Assembly (NCBI RefSeq): GCF_009725235.1
Contig: NZ_WJFC01000042.1
Span: forward strand, 1 to 64,000
From: Scytonema sp. UIC 10036
GTDB lineage: Bacteria > Cyanobacteriota > Cyanobacteriia > Cyanobacteriales > Nostocaceae
DNA: 64,000 nucleotides
Direction: 5' to 3'
A program made the position numbers and the translations under genes. Below, one piece after another: positions 53,235 through 61,490 of the stretch. Numbering within the stretch: position 1 is the first letter of the stretch; each line of letters opens with the position of its first letter. Under the pieces are notes generated by a model. It was given only the letters and a program-made list of their open reading frames with translations. It was not told the origin of the DNA and made no database searches.

Positions 53235-54626
53235 TCATTCTTTTTCCAAACCATACCAGCCATACCAATGACGAACTGCAAGCCAAATCGCTGAAAGAAA
53301 ACCCGCAAGGCTGAGGGTTAGACCGCTATAAGGTACTAACAACCCAAAAATGGGAAACACAGCACCGGAAATTGTACAGATAATGGCGGCTAGGGAAGCA
53401 TTACGGTTTGACCCCAAACCCCAAGTTAAAAATAGCAAGATGAGCGAAATGAAAGTCCAAGCTATTGGAGGACTCATGAGGCGGCTGAGATAGGTCAAAG
53501 TAAGCAAACAAGCAAAGAAGATTCCACCTGCAATTGTGACGTTTCTTAAACTTATTGGTAGTGATAAATATAGCAATAATATCCACCAGAGAAATATTCC
53601 TGGTGCTAATAAAAGCAAGCGGGGAAGGACTCCAGTATCACGAATGGGATTGGTGTTGGTAAAAACTCCAAATGGGTTTCTCACAGAAACGTTATCGTCA
53701 AAAATCCATGTAAATCTAGTGCTTCGTCCATCAGTTTCCATTTGGCTTGGTATAATACCACTGGCAAAATCGGCTCCGGCAAAGTTTGCGATCGCACTCA
53801 AGCGAAAGTTAGACAGTAACTGTCCGTTAGAGTTATAAACCCAACGCGGTCCTCCTTGAGCTTTGTACGTGACTTTCAGACTTGTTTCTTGACCGGGCTG
53901 TAGTTGAATTGGAAAGCCATAATCGCCTGTATTGGTTTGCTGTAAGCGAGTTCCATCACGTTCGACTTTGTAGCTTTGCAATAGGGAATAGCCAATAGGC
54001 GGTTGTGCTTCAAAGAAAAAATTATTAATATCTTTAAGTGGATTAACTATTTTATAGTCAGCAACATAATCAACTTTATATATTGCACGGCGAGCTTGAA
54101 CATCTGGGCTTTGATCGATTTTGACTTGAATTTGCGAACCACTTAAGGTAAGGAAACGGTTGATTTTTTGCTTATCATTGACTTTGACTATTTTGCCATT
54201 AACTTGAGTGGTGTATGTATATGGTTCTTCGGTGATATAACGCACCTGGGGTGCCATTTGTTCTAGTCTTTCACCTGCAACGCTTTCAGCTACTTGGGCG
54301 ACTTTTGCCTGTTCCCAATGATGGTATCGGTTACCTAATGTGGAACAGAGAAAAAATCCTCCTACAACCAGTACTAATATCAGGGTTAAGTGTTGCAATC
54401 CTTTCAGTAGTTGGAAGTAACTAACAGCCCATTCTCCGATTAAAATGGCTTGTTGCTCTTGGTTTCGGCGTAGGGTAAAACTTAATAGGGCAATTGCAAT
54501 TCCTAGGGCAAGCACTAGGAATACAAGTAATAGTGAGGCTTTGAGTAGATGGTTCCCGAATTGAATAAGTTCGGTAGGATGCGTTAAGTCGGGCAATCCG
54601 GGGATGCCTTTGGCGGATTCAAACAT
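53235..54626 (-). CDS. Conserved cyanobacterial membrane protein of unknown function
   Basis: This 463-residue protein has two N-terminal membrane segments (about 28-50 and 78-97), then a large (about 240-residue) extracytoplasmic domain with strand-rich sequence (ITEEPYTYTTQVNGKIVKVN, FPIQLQPGQETSLKVTYKAQ). About five C-terminal membrane helices follow (340-460). The overall plan resembles membrane proteins such as CreD, but I see no diagnostic motif. Monocistronic. Envelope role by topology only. Confidence 0.7.
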   Translation of the reverse strand: MFESAKGIPGLPDLTHPTELIQFGNHLLKASLLLVFLVLALGIAIALLSFTLRRNQEQQAILIGEWAVSYFQLLKGLQHLTLILVLVVGGFFLCSTLGNRYHHWEQAKVAQVAESVAGERLEQMAPQVRYITEEPYTYTTQVNGKIVKVNDKQKINRFLTLSGSQIQVKIDQSPDVQARRAIYKVDYVADYKIVNPLKDINNFFFEAQPPIGYSLLQSYKVERDGTRLQQTNTGDYGFPIQLQPGQETSLKVTYKAQGGPRWVYNSNGQLLSNFRLSAIANFAGADFASGIIPSQMETDGRSTRFTWIFDDNVSVRNPFGVFTNTNPIRDTGVLPRLLLLAPGIFLWWILLLYLSLPISLRNVTIAGGIFFACLLTLTYLSRLMSPPIAWTFISLILLFLTWGLGSNRNASLAAIICTISGAVFPIFGLLVPYSGLTLSLAGFLSAIWLAVRHWYGWYGLEKE

Positions 54627-54735
54627 GGGCGAGTGCTTGAGTAGAGTATAGAAGGAGACTTAATATATGTCTCAAAAGTTTCTCGCTTTTTCTTGATTTG
54701 AACCGCAGCCTGTAGCAGACGAACGCAGATGGAAA

Positions 54736-55236
54736 CTAGTCACTGGTCACTGGTCTTAATCCAAAGAGGATGAAGCCGCAGGCTAGAAGGATAAAGACAG
54801 TTATCGCTTTGGTAGATATTTCAACAATGTTTTCCATCCAAAGAGGACCAAGAGGAAGTCCTTGTGCAGTGATTACCAAAATCTTTGTTAAGCCAAATAC
54901 GGCACCTAGAAATTCACCACTGACACCTACATAAGCGCTAATCACTAGTAGCCAAAAAGTTATTATACCCATCCAGTGCGGTATCTTAAGGTATGGGAAG
55001 GTAAGACCTGTAACGCTTAAAAACATTCCTTGTGCGATCGCGAGTGTATGAGTTGCGAGTCCTGCACGTGGATTGGCGTACAGAGGTATAAATATGCCGA
55101 TGATAAATCCTAGCGTAGTGACAAAGAAGCCGTGCCAGAGAAGGTTACGCCTGTAAATTTCGCTTTGGCTTTTACTCAGAACAGACGATGATAGTTGTAT
55201 AGGGCTTGTGTGAGGAGTTCTCTCAACCGTACTCAT
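54736..55236 (-). CDS. Small four-helix membrane protein, HabB-like
   Basis: This 166-residue protein has LLWHGFFVTTLGFIIGIFIP then YANPRAGLATHTLAIAQGMF and a LTFPYLKIP motif, four membrane segments in total. The pattern resembles (hydroxyamino)benzene mutase-type proteins, in which HG and NPRxGL are conserved. Enzymatic activity is uncertain; a general membrane protein of the same fold is equally possible. Confidence 0.6.
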   Translation of the reverse strand: MSTVERTPHTSPIQLSSSVLSKSQSEIYRRNLLWHGFFVTTLGFIIGIFIPLYANPRAGLATHTLAIAQGMFLSVTGLTFPYLKIPHWMGIITFWLLVISAYVGVSGEFLGAVFGLTKILVITAQGLPLGPLWMENIVEISTKAITVFILLACGFILFGLRPVTSD

Positions 55237-55325
55237 GCTCAGTCCTCTCTTGAAAGACTTTTCAGATGTTTTGGAGATACCCTCTCTAGCTTATATTGTG
55301 ACTAATTAGACAGCCTCTAATGTAA

Positions 55326-55580
55326 TTATGTTTTTTGATTTTCTGATTTGAACCGACCGGCAACAAATTCTCGCTTTTGTATATGCTTGGTTTTACGCCC
55401 TGTCACTCGTTCCCGCCACATCCGGAAACTGGATGCTTTCATTTCTCGGCGCATCAGGGCAATGACTTCTTTTTCTTGCAAACCAAATTGTTCTTCTATT
55501 GCCTCAAATGGTGTTCTGTCTTCCCACGCCATTTCAATAATGCGATCGATTGTGTCGGCATTGAGTTCGGGTAATTTCAT
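55326..55580 (-). CDS. DUF2805 / TIGR03643 family protein
   Basis: This 84-residue protein begins MKLPELNADTIDRIIEMAWE, then DRTPFEAIEEQFGLQEKEVI and RREMKASSFRMWRERVTGRK. This is the full, highly conserved TIGR03643 helix-turn-helix-like family. It is soluble and basic at the C-terminus and might bind nucleic acid. Function is not established. Confidence 0.88.
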   Translation of the reverse strand: MKLPELNADTIDRIIEMAWEDRTPFEAIEEQFGLQEKEVIALMRREMKASSFRMWRERVTGRKTKHIQKREFVAGRFKSENQKT

Positions 55581-55764
55581 AAACGCATTGTGAAGGGGAG
55601 TCAGGAAAGAACGACTAAATGTCTATGACGATTTACCTTGATGCATTGTGTTTGCTCAGGGCTGTTTAGATTATATAGCACAAAGCGCGTTTATAGATTA
55701 GTTAATAGAATTATTGGTTCGTAGTTACGCTCTCGTGCGCTAAAGCGCAACTACAAACGTAATC

Positions 55765-55980
55765 TTAGTGAAGAAGCCCGTAATAATAAGCTGTTGCAAA
55801 AAGGAGAACGGCTAACACTCCTATTGAAACGTTGAGCGAAAGCTCTATGGGAAAACTTTTTTTACGGTCGTTCTGTCCGTGGTCTTGAACGGTAGATATA
55901 CTAGCGGGTTTTGGATCGTAGTAGGGTGGTGTTGGATGATCTTGCGTGGGATGTTGCTGAGTTGGATTATCTGCTCTCAT
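55765..55980 (-). CDS. Small tail-anchored membrane protein, unknown
   Basis: This 71-residue protein has a Pro/Gln/His-rich disordered N-terminus and one C-terminal membrane helix ([20 protein letters not shown]), a tail-anchor arrangement. It starts 35 bases from the next plus-strand frame and is probably divergently transcribed from ureE. I do not recognise a family. Confidence 0.5.
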   Translation of the reverse strand: MRADNPTQQHPTQDHPTPPYYDPKPASISTVQDHGQNDRKKSFPIELSLNVSIGVLAVLLFATAYYYGLLH

Positions 55981-56056
55981 AGCGATCTCCGTAGATGTTT
56001 ATCACCTAATTTACTTGTGGTGCCGTAAACTTCATCTAGCGAAAGAATTATGCCCC

Positions 56057-56500
56057 ATGTATACTTTGACCCAGCGCAAACAACCAAATCCAGATACAGT
56101 AGTGACTTTAACTCTGGCTTTAACTGCAGAGGAACGGACTCGCACCCGTCATCGCTTTGAGACGGAGGATGGACAAACAGTCTTTGTTCGTTTACCGAGA
56201 GGGATGGTATTGCAAGACGGAGATATTTTGCTAGATGAAACGAGTGAGAGTTTGGTGAGAATTGCTGCCAAACCCGAACCTGTTTTTACTGTCACTGCCC
56301 CAACTCTGTTAGATTTACTTAGGGCAGCTTACCATTTGGGAAACCGTCATGTACCTATAGAGATCGCAACAACTTATTTACGGTTGTCTCCCGATCCAGT
56401 TTTACGCACAATGCTCGAACAACTTGGGCTAGAAGTCAAAGAAGAAATTACACCTTTTCAACCTGAATCTGGTGCTTATGGACACCATCATGCTCGCTGA
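56057..56500 (+). CDS. ureE: Urease accessory protein UreE
   Basis: This 147-residue protein from ATG 56057 (the frame is open upstream, but homology starts here) has an N-terminal peptide-binding domain ([34 protein letters not shown]) and a C-terminal metal-binding domain with [19 protein letters not shown] carrying the key histidine, and a GHHHAR tail. UreE delivers nickel to apo-urease. It overlaps ureF by about 10 bases; ureE-F-G form one operon, and the structural ureABC and ureD are not in this window. Confidence 0.95.
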   Translation: MYTLTQRKQPNPDTVVTLTLALTAEERTRTRHRFETEDGQTVFVRLPRGMVLQDGDILLDETSESLVRIAAKPEPVFTVTAPTLLDLLRAAYHLGNRHVPIEIATTYLRLSPDPVLRTMLEQLGLEVKEEITPFQPESGAYGHHHAR

Positions 56501-57167
56501 AAATCATCTTTTGTGTCTTTTACAACTGGCTAGCCCTGCTTTGCCAGTGGGTGCCTACAGCTATTCTGAAGGATTGGAAACATTGGTAGAAAATGGCTCT
56601 ATTCAGGATCGTGTCACTTTGCAACATTGGTTGGAGGCAGAACTGCGTTATGGGGCAATTCGGTTAGAAGGTGCTGTTATGGTAAGGGCTTACAAGTCTT
56701 TGAAAATGGGGGATTTAAAGGGGTTATCCTATTGGAATAGCTGGTTATCGGCGGCTCGTGAAACTGAGGAGTTACGCGCTTCTAGCTGGCAAATGGGGCG
56801 ATCGCTTATCCGACTTCTGGTAGAATTACTACCACAAATTGTGCCTATTACAGATGCTGTTGGTAATCCTTGCAATTACGCTATTGCTTTTGGAATTGCT
56901 GCTGCACATTGGAATATTGAAGTACAAGCTGCACTCTTGGCATATTTACACAGTTGGGCAAGCAATTTGATAACTGCTGGTGTAAAACTCATTCCTTTAG
57001 GACAAACTGCAGGACAGCTAGTCTTGCTTTCGTTACAAGAATTACTTGTTGTTGCCACAGGGGAGATTATGAAGTTGGAAGATGATAATCTTAATTGTTG
57101 TAGTTGGGGCTTGTCTCTAGCAAGCATGGCTCATGAAACTCAGTATACAAGGTTGTTTAGGAGTTAA
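56490..57167 (+). CDS. ureF: Urease accessory protein UreF
   Basis: This 225-residue protein from ATG 56490 matches the usual family start ([20 protein letters not shown] then [10 protein letters not shown]); GTG 56472 and ATG 56478 upstream are possible. Later features are [17 protein letters not shown], a [17 protein letters not shown] helix and [12 protein letters not shown]. UreF works with UreD and UreG to load nickel and carbon dioxide into urease. Its stop is immediately before the ureG start. Confidence 0.93.
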   Translation: MLAENHLLCLLQLASPALPVGAYSYSEGLETLVENGSIQDRVTLQHWLEAELRYGAIRLEGAVMVRAYKSLKMGDLKGLSYWNSWLSAARETEELRASSWQMGRSLIRLLVELLPQIVPITDAVGNPCNYAIAFGIAAAHWNIEVQAALLAYLHSWASNLITAGVKLIPLGQTAGQLVLLSLQELLVVATGEIMKLEDDNLNCCSWGLSLASMAHETQYTRLFRS

Positions 57168-57764
57168 ATGAACGCTTTTCGAGTTGGTGTTGCGGGACCT
57201 GTGGGGTCGGGAAAAACAGCTTTAGTTGATGCTTTGTGTAAGGCAATGCGCGATCGCTATCAAATCGCGGTGGTGACTAATGACATTTATACTCATGAGG
57301 ATGCTCAGTTTTTGGTTCGTTCTCAAGCTTTGGCGAGCGATCGCATTTTAGGCGTAGAAACGGGAGGGTGTCCTCACACTGCTATTAGGGAAGATGCTTC
57401 AATGAATTTGGCTGCGATCGAACAGTTGGAGATGCAGTTTCTAAATTTAGACTTGGTGTTTTTAGAAAGTGGAGGAGATAATTTGGCGGCAACTTTCAGT
57501 CCAGAATTGGTAGATTTAACAATTTATGTTATAGATGTTGCGGCTGGTGATAAAATTCCCCGTAAAGGTGGTCCTGGAATTACTAAATCCGATCTATTGG
57601 TCATAAATAAAATTGATTTAGCTCCCTATGTTGGTGCAGATTTAAGCGTGATGGAAAGAGATGCTAAAAAAATGCGCGGTGATAAGCCTTTTGTTTTTAC
57701 TAACTTGAAAACAAAGGAAGGGCTTGCAGAAGTTATTCAATTTGTGTCTGTAAATATATATTAA
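57168..57764 (+). CDS. ureG: Urease accessory GTPase UreG
   Basis: This 198-residue protein has Walker [17 protein letters not shown] at 7-22, [13 protein letters not shown], the [18 protein letters not shown] metal/G2 region with the CPH motif, ESGGDN at about 101-106, [18 protein letters not shown], and [10 protein letters not shown] for guanine recognition. UreG hydrolyses GTP to insert nickel into urease. It is the last gene of ureEFG and starts directly after the ureF stop. Confidence 0.97.
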   Translation: MNAFRVGVAGPVGSGKTALVDALCKAMRDRYQIAVVTNDIYTHEDAQFLVRSQALASDRILGVETGGCPHTAIREDASMNLAAIEQLEMQFLNLDLVFLESGGDNLAATFSPELVDLTIYVIDVAAGDKIPRKGGPGITKSDLLVINKIDLAPYVGADLSVMERDAKKMRGDKPFVFTNLKTKEGLAEVIQFVSVNIY

Positions 57765-57876
57765 AAAAAATAGATTTAAATCAAAATTTTTAAAAAACTA
57801 GTCATCCGTAAATACCAGTGCCAGAATTGAAAAGATATTTATCCACCTAACGACTGTATCTCTCAATAGGAAAACA

Positions 57877-58545
57877 ATGGCAACTTTTGAAGTCATAGAA
57901 AAGGAAGGCTTGCGCCTAGTCAAGGTTATTTTACAAAACGAAACAGTGCGAACCGAATCTGGTGCTTTGTACTATATGCGTGGCAACATTACCATGCAGT
58001 CTAAAACACCTTCAGCAGGTGGTTTTTTGAAATCTTTAGCAACTGGTGAAAATATTTTTCGCCCTACCTATACAGGGACTGGAGAGTTATATTTGGAGCC
58101 TTCTTTGTCTGGATTCCATATTATGGAATTGGACGGTACAGAGTGGATTTTGGATAGTGGGGCTTATTGGGCAAGTGATGGTAATGTAGAAGTAGGAGTT
58201 GAGCGCAATAAACTCTTGTCTGGTTTGATTGGCGGTGAAGGCTTGTTTCAAACCAAGGTCAAAGGTAGGGGTAAAGTGGTTATGATGGCGCAAGGACCTG
58301 TAGAAAGGATTCAATTGCAAAATGACCGTTTGGTGGTTGATGGTAATTTTGCGATCGCCCGCACAAATACATTACACTACCGTGTAGAGAAGGCAACCAA
58401 ATCTATTTTAGGTTCCATGACTTCTGGTGAGTTTTTAGTCAATACTTTTGAAGGAACAGGCACTATCTTGCTTGCTCCTGTACCTTACTGGCAAGTGAAG
58501 TTGCTTCGTGAAATTACAGCAGCTATTCCTAAAACTTCAGGTTGA
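57877..58545 (+). CDS. AIM24 / TIGR00266 family protein
   Basis: This 222-residue protein has the Gly-rich jelly-roll family pattern: VRTESGALYYMRGNITMQSK, GGFLKSLATGENIFRPTYTG then GTGELYLEPSLSGF, GLIGGEGLFQTKVKGRGKVV, and VNTFEGTGTILLAP near the end. Widespread in bacteria and yeast mitochondria (Aim24); biochemical function unsettled. It is separated from ureG by about 110 bases and probably independently transcribed. Confidence 0.92.
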   Translation: MATFEVIEKEGLRLVKVILQNETVRTESGALYYMRGNITMQSKTPSAGGFLKSLATGENIFRPTYTGTGELYLEPSLSGFHIMELDGTEWILDSGAYWASDGNVEVGVERNKLLSGLIGGEGLFQTKVKGRGKVVMMAQGPVERIQLQNDRLVVDGNFAIARTNTLHYRVEKATKSILGSMTSGEFLVNTFEGTGTILLAPVPYWQVKLLREITAAIPKTSG

Positions 58546-58559
58546 TAATATGTCAAACG

Positions 58560-58627
58560 AAGGCAGAGGATAGAAGATAAAAAAATAGAAGAAATGATTT
58601 AGCCTTCTGCCCTCTGCTCTCTGCCTT
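58560..58627. repeat. AGGCAGAGG/CCTCTGC inverted dispersed repeat
   Basis: AAGGCAGAGG at the left and CCTTCTGCCCTCTGCTCTCT then GCCTT at the right form an imperfect hairpin, a familiar cyanobacterial intergenic repeat. It follows the AIM24 gene and may act as a transcript end. Confidence 0.5.
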
Positions 58628-58683
58628 GCCCAAAGGACCGATCAAACAATTTAACTCCAATCACAAAAATTTGTTAGCTAAAG

Positions 58684-59097
58684 TTAACCTAAAGCAAATT
58701 GATACAATATTACAAAGTTAACGATAGGAATTAGCATTAACAAGATTAACCAAGGATTCTTGCCAAGCTTCTTCACAATATTTACAAAGGCAATCAGGAG
58801 GAAAATTGCCGCCGCCAAATTCACAAAAGGAATAAACAGTCCAATAATCCAATACGGCGACTGGTTCCCTGCTTTATACATTATCCAATATTGGAGAATA
58901 GGAACCCAGGCAAACCAAGCGTTCTCCTCTCCTAATTTTTCGTAAATTTTATAAAAGCAGTAAGAAGTGAAAACGTATGCAGCAAGACCGAAAATTAATC
59001 CGAACAATCCTCCAAAAGTACCTCCTGAAGCAGAAGAACTTCCATCGCTCTGGGCAAGAAAATAAACCAAGCTCCAATCATATATTGCAAAAAGCAT
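58684..59097 (-). CDS. DUF5684 small membrane protein
   Basis: This 137-residue protein has three to four membrane helices: a Gly-rich first one (GGTFGGLFGLIFGLAAYVF), the family motif KLGEENAWFAWVPILQYW, then NQSPYWIIGLFIPFVNLAAA and a terminal NFVILYQFA. It resembles DUF5684/signal-peptidase-associated small membrane proteins. Function unknown. Monocistronic. Confidence 0.8.
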   Translation of the reverse strand: MLFAIYDWSLVYFLAQSDGSSSASGGTFGGLFGLIFGLAAYVFTSYCFYKIYEKLGEENAWFAWVPILQYWIMYKAGNQSPYWIIGLFIPFVNLAAAIFLLIAFVNIVKKLGKNPWLILLMLIPIVNFVILYQFALG

Positions 59098-59350
59098 TTT
59101 TCTTCTTAACTAAGAATACAAACACCGAATTGTAATCTTTCTAACCTCAGATTTTATAATTAGTGGGATTTTTTACAAAAATTTAGATTGGCTGTAAAGA
59201 AAACAATACTAAATATGTTGTTAAAATCCACACACAATTAAGCTATAGAACTTACGCATAGAAAGAGGGTCTTACAGATAAGCATCAAACCCGCTACCAC
59301 AAGTTGCGGTTTATGATTAGAGTAATGTAAGCAATCTACCAACCAGTTTT

Positions 59351-59722
59351 ATGTCTAATATTCTCATCCAATTATTGCTCATTGGTTTCGCGGCTGGCGT
59401 TGCTGGCGGTATGTTTGGCATCGGTGGAGGTGCAATTATGGTGCCAGCGATGGTACTATTGTTAGGTTTGGAGCAAAAATTTGCTACTGGCACTTCTATT
59501 GCTGCTCAAATATTACCAATTGGGATTTTAGCTGCATTAGTCTATTATCGAAATGGCAATTTAAATATCAAGTACTCTGTGTTTATTGCCTTGGGTCTAA
59601 TAATTGGCAATTTTTTAGGAGCTTTATTTGCCAATCAACCGTATATCAGCAGTGAAACAATGAAAAAACTGTATGGTATCTTTTTGTTAATCATTGGTGT
59701 GCGCTATCTATTTGCACGCTAA
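59351..59722 (+). CDS. Half-size TauE/SafE (TSUP) permease
   Basis: This 123-residue protein with four membrane segments starts at ATG 59351. GVAGGMFGIGGGAIMVPAMV then TGTSIAAQILPIGILAA is the signature of the TSUP family, whose usual members are about 250 residues with two such halves. This one has a single half, as seen in some cyanobacteria, and ends cleanly in IGVRYLFAR, so it may function as a dimer. Proposed substrates are sulfite, sulfonates or other anions. Confidence 0.85.
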   Translation: MSNILIQLLLIGFAAGVAGGMFGIGGGAIMVPAMVLLLGLEQKFATGTSIAAQILPIGILAALVYYRNGNLNIKYSVFIALGLIIGNFLGALFANQPYISSETMKKLYGIFLLIIGVRYLFAR

Positions 59723-59750
59723 CAATAATTAACGATTTTGTTCGCTTTAT

Positions 59751-59770
59751 AGGGTGAAAAAAATCACCCT
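59751..59770 (+). terminator. Terminator hairpin after the TSUP gene
   Basis: AGGGTG-AAAAAAAT-CACCCT is a six-pair stem 29 bases after the TSUP stop codon. The following T-run is short, so efficiency is uncertain. Confidence 0.5.
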
Positions 59771-59805
59771 TATGTATGAGAAGTGCGTGACAGATGATTG
59801 ATATA

Positions 59806-59834
59806 GTAGGTTGGGTTTCGTTCCTCAACCCAAC
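59806..59834. repeat. GTTGGGTT hairpin repeat, fourth copy
   Basis: GTAGGTTGGGTTTCGTTCC continues into TCAACCCAAC, same as the core of the copy at 49806-49838. Confidence 0.7.
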
Positions 59835-60013
59835 AAACGTATTTTCGTATTTTTAGGTTAAACCGACAAGTATTGGGATGGTTTCTATCTTTTGCTTTTT
59901 TTTAGGGTTAAAGTTGTATAGATTTTTGGTATGACTGCGATCGCTACTCCCGAACCGCCAGCTATATTACCTGCGATCGTAGGGTAGGCAATGTCCTGCA
60001 TAGAAGAGCTTTG

Positions 60014-60036
60014 TTAGGCTTTAGCCCTACCTACTA
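60014..60036. repeat. GGCTTTAGCCCTACCTAC repeat, copy 4
   Basis: Matches the repeats at 45511 and 48024-48077 and lies in a non-coding region. Confidence 0.6.
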
Positions 60037-60369
60037 GCGCATCTGGGCTAATTTCTACCCAACAAATTAGCCCAGATGCACTACTACAGTCTACAGTCTT
60101 TATTCAGGTAAGTCATCTTTCAGAAATGCGATCGCTCAATATTAAATCAGTATTTATACTTGGCAAGAGAGAAGGGTAACTAGTTATCAATAAATTAAGA
60201 TAGGCACGACGTTGTCGTGCCTGCACTTCTCACACCTCACTCCATCCGGAGAAGGTTTTCTTTAACCACATAAAACCGCAATCGCTACAAGTAGAGCATC
60301 CTACCATATGTAGGACGTTATTAACGCACAAATGTTTCTTGAGAAGAAATGACAAATAATAAATCAAAT

Positions 60370-61395
60370 TTAATACCTAATTCGTGGATCTACATAGGCA
60401 TTCAATATATCAATGACTATGCTGGCAATGACAACGATCGCCGCAAAGAATACAAGAATTCCCTGTACTGTGGGATAATCTCGCAAGGCAATTGCTTCAT
60501 ATAGCTTACCTGCTAATCCAGGCCAAGAAAATGTCACCTCAGTCAAAATAGCCCCTCCTAACAGAGAAGCAAAGGTTAATCCCAAAACTGTAATAACAGG
60601 AATGAGTGCATTTTTCAAGGCATGGGAAACTAAAATTTTCTTCTCAGGAATACCTCTTGCCCTTGCGGCTTCCACATAATCTGCTTGTAAGGTTTGCTTT
60701 AAATTCACGCGCACAATTCGCTCAAAAATACCACTTAGCAGAACCCCTAAAGTAATACTGGGAAGGGCAAGATAATGCAAAGCCGCAAAAAATTGACTTA
60801 GATTTCCAGTTAATAGACTATCGATAGTATACAAACCCGTGATAGCTGTTGGGGTTGGTAGAGTGGAAGGAAAACGAGTTCCAAAAGGAAACCATCCCAA
60901 CTGCACTGCAAAAATCAGTTGCAAAACCATCCCAGCCCAAAACATGGGTAGCGAGTAAGTGATAATACCAAACAATCTTCCAAGAGCATCTAAAACCGTT
61001 CCGGGACGAGAAGCAGAAAGAGTGCCAACTCCAATTCCAACTACCAAGGCAACTGTCATGCTACAAACCGCCAATTCTACTGTTGCTGGAAAATACTGCC
61101 AAATGACTTCCCAAACAGATTGTCCGCGACTTGTCAAGGAAGCTCCCAAATCGAAACGCAGCAATTGTCCCATATAGTTAAAGTACTGTAGCCATATGGG
61201 AAGGTCTAAACCTAGTTGTTTGCGTAATTCCTCTTTAGCACTTTCTGGCGCACGTCCACCAAGAATAGCATCTGCTACGTCTCCTGGAGTAGACCTCAAT
61301 AAAAGAAACACAACTGTTGTGACTGTCCATAGCATAAGTGGAGCTAGGAGCAGACGGGCAATTATATAGTATTGTAAAGCTTTCGATCTAGACAT
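60370..61395 (-). CDS. Peptide/nickel-type ABC transporter permease (DppB/OppB family)
   Basis: This 341-residue protein has six membrane segments. The N-terminal LLLRSTPGDVADAILGGRAP is typical of DppB/OppB. The permease EAA loop is EAARARGIPEKKILVSHALK then NALIPVI near 230-260. The end DILNAYVDPRIRY is also family-typical. It forms the inner-membrane channel for oligopeptides or related solutes. It lies 95 bases downstream of the binding-protein gene on the same strand; no second permease or ATPase gene is within the window. Confidence 0.94.
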   Translation of the reverse strand: MSRSKALQYYIIARLLLAPLMLWTVTTVVFLLLRSTPGDVADAILGGRAPESAKEELRKQLGLDLPIWLQYFNYMGQLLRFDLGASLTSRGQSVWEVIWQYFPATVELAVCSMTVALVVGIGVGTLSASRPGTVLDALGRLFGIITYSLPMFWAGMVLQLIFAVQLGWFPFGTRFPSTLPTPTAITGLYTIDSLLTGNLSQFFAALHYLALPSITLGVLLSGIFERIVRVNLKQTLQADYVEAARARGIPEKKILVSHALKNALIPVITVLGLTFASLLGGAILTEVTFSWPGLAGKLYEAIALRDYPTVQGILVFFAAIVVIASIVIDILNAYVDPRIRY

Positions 61396-61403
61396 AGGTT
61401 GGG

Positions 61404-61452
61404 AATGGCTAATGGCTAATGGCTAATGGCTAATGGCTAATGGCTAATGGCT
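61404..61452. repeat. Seven tandem AATGGCT heptamers
   Basis: The unit AATGGCT is repeated seven times without error, followed by ATTAG and then TTAGCCATTAGC, which can pair back onto the array. Heptameric short tandem repeats of this sort are characteristic of filamentous cyanobacteria. It lies between the binding-protein and permease genes and might affect their relative expression. Confidence 0.9.
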
Positions 61453-61490
61453 ATTAGTACAATTAGCTGTTAGCTATTAGCCATTAGCAT

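Larger units (their letters stand above)
59723..60369. other. Repeat-rich intergenic region
   Basis: It contains a terminator (59751), the fourth GTTGGGTT hairpin (59806), a GGCTTTAGCCCTACCTAC repeat (60014) and several GCGATCGC sites. No gene was recognised. Confidence 0.55.
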
